The notes beneath the pieces were generated by a model. The model was not told the DNA's origin. It was given only the letters and a program-made list of their open reading frames with translations, and searched no databases. A stretch of 12,070 nucleotides of DNA from CAZFER01 sp964517495 (GTDB taxonomy: Bacteria > Hinthialibacterota > Hinthialibacteria > Hinthialibacterales > Hinthialibacteraceae), in NCBI GenBank assembly GCA_964517495.1, contig CAZFER010000116.1:1-12070 (forward strand). Reading direction: 5' to 3'. Below are positions 6,720-12,070 of this stretch, one piece after another. Each line of letters begins with the position of its first letter. The stretch's first letter is position 1. A program made the translations under genes and the position numbers.

Positions 6720-7838
6720 TCAATGTAGTTTCTTTTGAGTCTCAACGGCCAGCATAAACCGCTTCTCGCCCCGCTGAATCTCCAATTCAACTTTTTCATT
6801 AGGCTTGGTATCGAGGATATGATAAACGAAATTCCAAACCTGATGCTCTCGTTCACCATCCACTTTTATGATCAAATCATTCTTTTGTAATCCACTTTTG
6901 GCCGCCAGACTGTGGGGATCAATATCTTTGACCAGAATGCCCCCCAAGCCCTGTTTGAGCTCCAAACCGGGGATCCAACCCCGTTCACGCTTGCCGTTTT
7001 TGATAATTTCCTTCGCTGAATCAGCCACGATATCACTTGGGATCACAAAGGTTACACTCGGCCATCGTCCAATGTTGAAATCGGTGGCCAGCATCCCGAT
7101 CAACTGCCCCGATGGACTAAACACCGGAGCGCCTTCATTGCCTGGATACAATTGGATATCTGTCTGGATATAACGCTCTAACTCAAATAAATTCAATCGC
7201 CTATAATATCCACCAATCATTCCGGAAGTCGGTGTGGCCGGCAAATCATAGGGCCTTTGAATCGTCATAATATAGGAAGCCACGGGAAGCATGGTGTTCG
7301 TGCTTTCCAGTGGGACATATTTCGAAAAAGTCGCGTCCCTCACTTTCAACACGGCAATTCCGGTCATCGAATCGATGCCTTTTATGTCGACTTTTAATGC
7401 TCGGTCATAGTCATCAATAATTGAAATTTCACCCCCCAATGTCGCACTCTTCACCACTGTGCTTAAGGTCACCAAATGATGCGGATTAATCGCAAAGGCT
7501 GCCCCCCGAAAGCGGTTGTTGCGCAGCATCTGGTTCTTTATAGTATCCAGCTGCCTCTCCCACTGGCCAAACCACGTTTCAAATTGATTGTAATTGAGTT
7601 CGGTCTTGCTGGCGTCAGTGATGAGATCATTTAAACCATCCTGATACATCTTCAGGCGGTCAACGGATTGCTCGTACCGCTCGAGAATAACGTTCTTGGG
7701 AATTTCCACACTGACCGAGTAAACCGAAGGCGCATATCGCGAAAAAATCTCATAAATCGCCCAGTCACCTTGTGCATACGCCAACGTTGAAGAAATCAAT
7801 GAACCTGCTAGCCAACATCCAATCCAAAAGAGCCTCAT
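6720..7838 (-). CDS. Exported HtrA/DegP-like protein with PDZ domain, catalytic triad lost
   Basis: 372 residues. The start at 7838 is preferred because a clean signal peptide follows at once (residues 1-23, cut near AYA|QG); the frame extends 35 codons upstream without one. A weak GAGG or GAGAG lies upstream. The trypsin-like fold is recognisable: PSVYSVSVE (37-45), GAAFAINPHHLVTLSTVV (112-129), TGIAVLKV (159-166), YPGNEGAPVFSPSGQLIG (231-248). At the three catalytic places of HtrA (NHVV, TDIAVL, GNSGGP) it has T127, G160 and E235, so His, Asp and Ser are all replaced. A helical, charged insert of about 60 residues (50-108) lies between the first two strands, where DegP carries its LA loop. 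A PDZ domain follows (about 288-366; LAAKSGLQKNDLIIKVDG). Likely a periplasmic binding, scaffold or chaperone protein rather than a protease; that role is inference. Confidence 0.85.
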   Translation of the reverse strand: MRLFWIGCWLAGSLISSTLAYAQGDWAIYEIFSRYAPSVYSVSVEIPKNVILERYEQSVDRLKMYQDGLNDLITDASKTELNYNQFETWFGQWERQLDTIKNQMLRNNRFRGAAFAINPHHLVTLSTVVKSATLGGEISIIDDYDRALKVDIKGIDSMTGIAVLKVRDATFSKYVPLESTNTMLPVASYIMTIQRPYDLPATPTSGMIGGYYRRLNLFELERYIQTDIQLYPGNEGAPVFSPSGQLIGMLATDFNIGRWPSVTFVIPSDIVADSAKEIIKNGKRERGWIPGLELKQGLGGILVKDIDPHSLAAKSGLQKNDLIIKVDGEREHQVWNFVYHILDTKPNEKVELEIQRGEKRFMLAVETQKKLH

Positions 7839-8336
7839 TTTCTCTCGCCTCGTCTGTATAAAATGAGATAAAAACAATAAACATATATAATTCGATCTTT
7901 TGACAAGATCATACATTTCGTCCAAACGATAACGCAATCCCAAATTAAAAGTAACGATGAGCGGCCATAAATCCTAAAAATCTTTCCCCCAATCGTTCAA
8001 ACCACCATCTCTCATGTTTAGTCTGCAACACTATTGCCCACACTGTAAAAAAGGTTGCTCTCATTGCCAATAGCTTTTATCTATAGGGTCGTAATAGGGT
8101 GATTCATCTTACCTATTTATAAACAAACTTCCAAACGTTTTATTATTATTTCATCACTCAAATCCCCTGAGATCAGGGAAGGGATCAATTTTTTTCCATT
8201 CCTTATATATTGTATAAGGATTTTTGGAAAGTATCGGCGGTTGCTTTAAAAACATAATCCTCCCTTCACAAAAAAACAATGATTATTATCCTTGCTTGTC
8301 ACTTGGACCATCGATCGGGGGAATACCGGACAAGGG
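7839..8336. other. Intergenic stretch between divergent genes, no gene seen
   Basis: No credible reading frame was found on either strand. Visible structures are a compact hairpin CCCTGA-GA-TCAGGG (8164-8177), and an AT-rich hairpin TCCTTATA / TATAAGGA with a five-base loop (8200-8220) followed on the + strand by TTTTT, which could be a weak + strand terminator although nothing to terminate was recognised before it. A GATCTT/AAGATC repeat lies at 7894-7910 in the upstream region of the - strand protease-like gene. A small RNA cannot be excluded. Confidence 0.4.
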
Positions 8337-8365
8337 TTGCCCTGGCAGTGCTCTAAGGGTATAAC
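8337..8365 (+). promoter_or_regulatory. Probable promoter of the ferredoxin gene
   Basis: TTGCCC (8337-8342), a 17-base spacer and TATAAC (8360-8365) match four and five of six sigma70 consensus positions. Transcription would begin near 8372, giving a leader of about 210 bases before the ferredoxin start codon that contains the two large hairpins at 8434-8506. A short pairing GCTCTA (8350-8355) / TAGAGC (8378-8383) spans the -10 region and could be an operator or chance. Confidence 0.5.
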
Positions 8366-8433
8366 TAATCGTAATTATAGAGCCAAACAAATCGGCTGGT
8401 TGTTTACTGTGAATTTTTGGTTTTTTCAACCGT

Positions 8434-8506
8434 GTTAGAGAGGATTTGATTTTTTATCAATTCAAATCCTCTCTAACCGTTCTCGCAAAGTTACGCGAGA
8501 ACGGTT
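8434..8506 (+). promoter_or_regulatory. Two perfect, overlapping hairpins in the ferredoxin leader
   Basis: Hairpin one: GTTAGAGAGGATTTGA (8434-8449) pairs perfectly over 16 bases with 8462-8477, loop of 12, T-rich. Hairpin two: AACCGTTCTCGC (8475-8486) pairs perfectly over 12 bases with 8495-8506, loop AAAGTTAC. The trinucleotide AAC at 8475-8477 belongs to both stems, so full formation of one opens the end of the other. They lie about 80 bases before the ferredoxin start. No T-tract follows directly (one begins at 8520), so a simple terminator is less likely than a leader control element, a processing site or a small-element remnant. No known riboswitch was recognised. Confidence 0.6.
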
Positions 8507-8583
8507 GTTGAATAAACATATTTTTTAATGTCAACGAGATCGGCTTTGCAAGCCGTGAGTTATGACAGATTAGGAGATGAATC

Positions 8584-8892
8584 ATGACTTATGTAGTCTG
8601 TGAACCTTGTGTGGACTGCAAGTATGGTGATTGTGCCGAAGTGTGTCCGGTGGAATGCTTTTATGAAGGCGATGATATGTTGTATATCAATCCGGATGAA
8701 TGTATTGATTGTGATGCCTGTGGTCCGGTTTGCCCGGTAAACGCCATCTTACCTGAAGATGAAGTTCCCAGCGAATGGTCGGACTATATAGAAAAAAATG
8801 CCAACTTTGAATTTGATGAGGACACTCGGCGCAATGCCAAGGATCAAGTCACTCATGGTCCCAAATGGGATCCGCAAGTCGCGGGTGATTAA
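8584..8892 (+). CDS. fdxA: Seven-iron ferredoxin (3Fe-4S plus 4Fe-4S), FdxA type
   Basis: 102 residues, close to the length of Azotobacter-type FdI. AGGAG seven bases before ATG supports the start. The N-terminal half carries the family's nine cysteines at matching places: C9, C12, C17, C21, C25, C40, C43, C46, C50. By homology C9, C17 and C50 hold the 3Fe-4S cluster, and C21 with C40, C43 and C46 the 4Fe-4S cluster; C12 and C25 are the free cysteines. DCFYEG-like CFYEGDD (25-31), PDECIDCDAC (37-46) and EDEVPSEW (59-66) are family hallmarks. An extra cysteine, C6, precedes the first motif. It is a cytoplasmic low-potential electron carrier, with a short acidic C-terminal tail (QVAGD). It stands alone with its own leader and terminator, so no partner is indicated. 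Family call is firm; physiological role is open. Confidence 0.95.
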   Translation: MTYVVCEPCVDCKYGDCAEVCPVECFYEGDDMLYINPDECIDCDACGPVCPVNAILPEDEVPSEWSDYIEKNANFEFDEDTRRNAKDQVTHGPKWDPQVAGD

Positions 8893-8934
8893 CGTTCACA
8901 CCATCATTTATTTGGGTACATAACTGAATCACAA

Positions 8935-8966
8935 GACGGGCGGGTATGATCATTTACCCGCCCGTC
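8935..8966. terminator. Bidirectional hairpin between ferredoxin and lipoprotein genes
   Basis: GACGGGCGGGTA (8935-8946) and its exact complement (8955-8966) form a 12-base GC-rich stem with loop TGATCATT. It lies 42 bases after the ferredoxin stop and 32 bases after the convergent lipoprotein stop, so it can serve both. Neither side has a strong T-tract (GTTGAATCATATT on +, TTGTGATTC on -). Confidence 0.65.
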
Positions 8967-8998
8967 GTTGAATCATATTCTCAGGGATGGTCTATATG

Positions 8999-10171
8999 TC
9001 AAGGTGCTATTTCGGTTGCTTCAAGATTTACACTGTCCAACTGTTCTGACCCGCTTGAAGTGCTGCCCCCGGTTGATGCAGCATCATCAGGCTTGCCGCC
9101 AGGAATCTCAACATCTTTCATGATATTGGCAGCGCCATTTCGAACCTTCACTCGTACATTTCGATGCCCTTTGTTAACCGCCCCCCGCGCGTGGGATATC
9201 CCCCGTTCCGCCCAAATGGGCATGGGGAAATCAGAGTGTATTCGTCCATCACGCACTTCCACTTCCAATAACATATCCGATGAGGCAGGTAAACGTAATA
9301 CCGCATCCCCTTTTCTGATGTCACAATAATAATTGCGCTGAACAGGGATATTCGGCTCTAACCGCAATGAACCGTCAACCAACTGTATATCCACGCCATC
9401 ATAAACATCCGAACAAAGCACATCACCGTTATTATTGTCAATATCGAGCCGGCCCGTGATTTTATTCAAGGTAATGGCGCTATGATCTCCACTCAGTATC
9501 AGGTTCCCTTCAAGGTTGGAGATTTTGATTTCACCCCGGGAATGGCGTCCTGCAATGTTGCCCCCAACCGTATCTATAATGGCGTTGGTGTCATGAAGAT
9601 AAACGGTCATTGATCCTTCTACATTGGATATATTAACCTGCGCCTTATCCGCTTTGACTTCCACATTATCCTGCAATCCCTCTACATTGAGTTCCCCTGC
9701 TTCATGATCAATGTTGACATTTCTGTTCAAATTGGAAACGGTCAATTTCCCATTGTGCGTGTTGATGTCGACAATCATATCACGGGGAACATTCGCCGTG
9801 TAATCAATGGTTTTCAGAATATCATCCCGACCATCTTCAATGCCCTTGTATTCAAATACCAGACGATTGGGCGCCCGTTCATAAATCAATATCTGCATGG
9901 ATTGCACAAGTAACCGGGCTTCCGGTACGGATTGGGCGCGTGCCCGTTTTACTCCTTCGATGAGCACGAATGGCTTTTCCCACCCAATGACGGTTAAATT
10001 GGCGTTCTCATGAATAAACTCTAGCCGTTTCACATTGTCGGGAATTTGAACCTGCTGGGTAATGGATTCCTCATCCGAAACCATTTTTTGGGGCGTCGGA
10101 GAAAAGTGCTGGCATGCGTTAAATAAAATAATACTAATTAAAAAAGTAAAGAATAAAAATAGGTTTTGCAT
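8999..10171 (-). CDS. DUF4097-type beta-repeat lipoprotein
   Basis: 390 residues. The start at 10171 gives a typical lipoprotein signal: hydrophobic residues 3-17, then FNAC with C20 as the lipid-bearing cysteine (the -2 Asn is not ideal). Ribosome binding GAGG or AGGAG precedes it; a longer upstream start would bury the signal. After a polar linker (21-45) comes a region of short repeated strands from about 48 to 315, such as VNIDHEAGELNVEGLQ, VNISNVEGSMTVYL, IKISNLEGNLILSG and LDIDNNNGDVLCSDV, about 18-22 residues each. This is the stacked beta-strand pattern of DUF4097 (putative adhesin, GLL-like) proteins. The C-terminus is a Gly/Ser/Asp-rich tail (356-390). Likely anchored in the outer or cytoplasmic membrane facing outward; function of the family is not settled. 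It converges on the ferredoxin gene and diverges from the bacilliredoxin gene. Confidence 0.8.
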   Translation of the reverse strand: MQNLFLFFTFLISIILFNACQHFSPTPQKMVSDEESITQQVQIPDNVKRLEFIHENANLTVIGWEKPFVLIEGVKRARAQSVPEARLLVQSMQILIYERAPNRLVFEYKGIEDGRDDILKTIDYTANVPRDMIVDINTHNGKLTVSNLNRNVNIDHEAGELNVEGLQDNVEVKADKAQVNISNVEGSMTVYLHDTNAIIDTVGGNIAGRHSRGEIKISNLEGNLILSGDHSAITLNKITGRLDIDNNNGDVLCSDVYDGVDIQLVDGSLRLEPNIPVQRNYYCDIRKGDAVLRLPASSDMLLEVEVRDGRIHSDFPMPIWAERGISHARGAVNKGHRNVRVKVRNGAANIMKDVEIPGGKPDDAASTGGSTSSGSEQLDSVNLEATEIAP

Positions 10172-10310
10172 TGTCCTCAACTCCTGGTAGCTGATAATCA
10201 GACCCAAAAAAATAAGTAATTGAAACAGAATTAGTGTATCACAATTTCCAATAGGCTTGCAGTCTAATTGCGTGGAAACATCCAACGGTTAGGGATTAAG
10301 ATTTATTTTC

Positions 10311-10338
10311 TTGACAAATTCAACCTTTTTAGTAAACT
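10311..10338 (+). promoter_or_regulatory. Promoter of the bacilliredoxin gene
   Basis: TTGACA (10311-10316), a 16-base spacer and TAAACT (10333-10338). The -35 is perfect and the -10 matches four of six. Transcription would start near 10345, about 50 bases before the start codon. The divergent lipoprotein gene begins 140 bases away; no equally good promoter was found for it. Confidence 0.55.
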
Positions 10339-10395
10339 TTATTCTGTATAAACTATATTAAACCACAGAAATATACCTCAAAAGGAGAGTGTCCC

Positions 10396-10908
10396 ATGCA
10401 GCCATTATATGATCCAGAAGCCGTGCGTCCCATGTGGGAAGAATTGCAGAATGTGGGTATTCGTCCCCTGAGCAAGGCGGAAGAAGTGGATGAAGCTATC
10501 ACCAACTCACCCGGTACCACCTTGGTTGTGGTTAATTCGGTATGCGGGTGTGCGGCTGGCAGTGCACGTCCCGGCGTGATGCTGGCCCTTCAGAACAAAG
10601 TGATTCCCGATACCTTGGGCACGGTTTTTGCAGGAATGGACCACGACGCCGTGCAACGTGCCCGGCAACATATGTCAGAGGTTCCACCCTCTTCACCATG
10701 TATTGCTTTGTTCAAGGATGGCAAACCCGCTTTTGTGATGGAACGCCGCCATATCGAACAAATGAACAATGAAATGGTGGCCAATACCTTAAAACAAGCG
10801 TTTAATGAACACTGTTCCGCAGAGGGGCCATCCATTCCGACTGAGGAATTCGATAAGATTAACCCCGTCAAACAATGCGGTTCAAGTATTCCGCTTAACA
10901 GCCAATAA
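10396..10908 (+). CDS. Bacilliredoxin (BrxA/BrxB, YphP/YqiW family)
   Basis: 170 residues, about 25 longer than Bacillus YphP/YqiW. AAGGAG nine bases before ATG supports the start. The thioredoxin-like fold carries the family signature VVNSVCGCAAGSARPG (45-60) with the CGC active site, C50 and C52. It continues with VFAGMDHDAVQRAR (77-90) and PPSSPCIALFKDGK (97-110), then ERRHIE (116-121), all typical. In Bacillus these proteins remove bacillithiol from S-bacillithiolated proteins and have weak disulfide isomerase activity. The family is also widespread in phyla that may lack bacillithiol, where the thiol partner is unknown. Extra cysteines occur at 102, 140 and 161; the last two lie in a C-terminal extension (about 140-170) not needed for the fold. 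Monocistronic, with own promoter and terminator, directly before the rRNA operon. Stress induction is plausible but not shown. Confidence 0.9.
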   Translation: MQPLYDPEAVRPMWEELQNVGIRPLSKAEEVDEAITNSPGTTLVVVNSVCGCAAGSARPGVMLALQNKVIPDTLGTVFAGMDHDAVQRARQHMSEVPPSSPCIALFKDGKPAFVMERRHIEQMNNEMVANTLKQAFNEHCSAEGPSIPTEEFDKINPVKQCGSSIPLNSQ

Positions 10909-10939
10909 TAATATAGAAATCCCACTGTGAGGGAATTAG

Positions 10940-10969
10940 AAAAAAGAGGTAGGTTTTTACCTCTTTTTT
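10940..10969 (+). terminator. Rho-independent terminator of the bacilliredoxin gene
   Basis: AAAAAAGAGGTA (10940-10951) pairs perfectly with TACCTCTTTTTT (10958-10969) around a GGTTTT loop, ending in a run of seven T. A textbook intrinsic terminator 31 bases after the stop codon; the A-tract on the other side makes it potentially bidirectional. It insulates the gene from the rRNA operon. Confidence 0.9.
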
Positions 10970-11230
10970 TGTTCATTGGGCTTTTCTTTCGGGGTGAAAT
11001 GGGTAAACTTTTCTTCCCGATTCAAACACAGTTTTGACGGGATGAAAAAACCCCTGGAAAAAAAATAAAAAATTAACAAAATATATATCACAGGGGTTTC
11101 ATAGGGTACAAACCAGGCTATACTCTTCAACGCTTCAGATGAAAAAAGGCTTGGCAGCGGTGCCCCAAACGGAATGAAAACCGCTGAAAAGAAAAAGAGC
11201 GCCAAAAAGTGAAAAAATGAATTAAGCGGG
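10970..11230. other. Spacer before the rRNA promoter, no supported gene
   Basis: AT-rich. The main structure is an inverted repeat AAACCCCTG (11048-11056) / CAGGGGTTT (11091-11099) around a 34-base loop made almost only of A and T. A - strand frame (10957-11274) predicts a hydrophobic 105-residue peptide but has no ribosome binding site, ends in the terminator and starts in the rRNA promoter, so it is not called. The stretch may act as the AT-rich upstream region of the rRNA promoter. Confidence 0.4.
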
Positions 11231-11258
11231 TTGACGGCGCTCCAAATTATGCTAGACT
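11231..11258 (+). promoter_or_regulatory. rRNA operon promoter with extended -10
   Basis: TTGACG (11231-11236), a 16-base spacer and TAGACT (11253-11258), preceded by TG at 11250-11251, which makes an extended -10 (TGC-TAGACT). Five and four of six hexamer matches. Transcription would start near 11265 and give a leader of about 245 bases before mature 16S rRNA. Further promoters cannot be excluded: TATTAT at 11328-11333 is a candidate for a second -10. Confidence 0.6.
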
Positions 11259-11314
11259 TTACTTTCGCCCGCATGGATACAGTTTAACTGGTTCGATGCG
11301 GGTTTGGTTTCTAA

Positions 11315-11367
11315 AAGTGGAAACACTTATTATAAGGGTAGGGAAACCTTTCCTTGTTCTTTGACAA
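11315..11367 (+). promoter_or_regulatory. rRNA leader: two GNRA hairpins and boxA-like antitermination element
   Basis: Hairpin one is AAGTG-GAAA-CACTT (11315-11328). Hairpin two (11334-11355) has a nine-position stem with one U-U mismatch and one G-U pair, closed by the same GAAA tetraloop between AGG and CCT; it resembles boxB. It abuts TGTTCTTTGACAA (11355-11367), which matches the E. coli rrn boxA TGCTCTTTAACAA at 11 of 13 positions. The boxB-boxA neighbourhood in an rRNA leader recruits NusB-S10 and other Nus factors to prevent premature termination; that role is inferred from similarity. Confidence 0.6.
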
Positions 11368-11403
11368 TCGAGCAGCATACACTCGTCAATGTGAGTTGAG
11401 TTT

Positions 11404-11427
11404 GTGCTTTTCTTGACCGAAAAGCAC
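11404..11427 (+). other. Perfect hairpin in the 16S leader
   Basis: GTGCTTTTC (11404-11412) pairs perfectly with GAAAAGCAC (11419-11427), loop TTGACC. It lies about 85 bases before the mature 16S 5' end, where leader folding and RNase III processing structures occur. The downstream partner strand of any processing stem is outside the window. Confidence 0.5.
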
Positions 11428-11510
11428 ATCCTAAACTAGATCCGAACACTGTCATAACTGACGGCGTTCACTAAGCAGGAAAAATCATCCGATTCTGGAT
11501 GTTTAGATTT

Positions 11511-12070
<560 letters not shown>

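Noticed and set aside
8200..8225. TCCTTATA/TATAAGGA hairpin followed by TTTTT as a definite + strand terminator
   Set aside because: The stem is nearly all A-T and no gene or promoter was recognised before it on the + strand, so it is only mentioned within the intergenic stretch.
8337..8506. A known riboswitch class or 6S RNA in the ferredoxin leader
   Set aside because: No conserved core of the riboswitches I know was recognised, and the long perfect stems do not resemble 6S RNA. A covariance-model search would be decisive.
10957..11274. - strand frame for a 105-residue hydrophobic peptide with two possible membrane segments
   Set aside because: No ribosome binding site before its ATG. It begins just beyond the rRNA promoter, and its last codons are the bacilliredoxin terminator stem. 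The hydrophobicity follows from the A-rich + strand. A conserved homologue would reverse this.

Overview
This is a bacterial chromosomal segment, AT-leaning but not extreme, that ends inside the 5' third of a 16S rRNA gene on the + strand. The 16S fragment is clearly bacterial. It has one unusual base in the universal 338 region, and together with the pseudopilin style this suggests a poorly cultivated lineage (PVC, Sumerlaeota or Hydrogenedentota-like); that placement is inference and 560 bases do not settle it. No intact mobile element, CRISPR array, tRNA or phage gene is visible.

Bases 1-1442, left edge: the N-terminal part of a secreted protein of unknown function lies on the - strand, running off the window. 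Next is a gene-poor stretch holding a frameshifted remnant of a HepT/DUF86 toxin-family gene and a strong hairpin that ends the next operon.

Bases 1443-5888, carbohydrate operon on the - strand: transcription runs from a near-consensus promoter (5888-5860) through a sodium:solute symporter, an FGGY-family sugar kinase and a TIM-barrel sugar isomerase/epimerase. Together they form a minimal import, isomerise/epimerise and phosphorylate module for a monosaccharide or polyol. The substrate cannot be read from the sequence, and no regulator is present.

Bases 5973-7838: two single genes on the - strand. One is an orphan type II/IV-type pseudopilin. The other is an exported HtrA/DegP-like protein with a PDZ domain in which all three catalytic-triad positions are substituted, so it looks like a pseudoprotease.

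Bases 7839-8583: a 745-base gene-free stretch with a promoter-like pair and two large, perfect, overlapping hairpins in the presumed leader of a seven-iron ferredoxin gene (8584-8892, +). Convergent to it is a DUF4097-type lipoprotein (8999-10171, -). A bacilliredoxin-family thiol protein follows on the + strand, with its own promoter and intrinsic terminator.

Bases 10970-12070: a gene-free spacer, then an rRNA promoter with extended -10, a leader with a boxB-like hairpin next to a boxA-like element, and the 16S rRNA gene. The most noteworthy items are the triad-less HtrA homologue, the twin hairpins before the ferredoxin, the HepT fossil and the 16S signature base. No clear new defence or other multi-gene system is visible.
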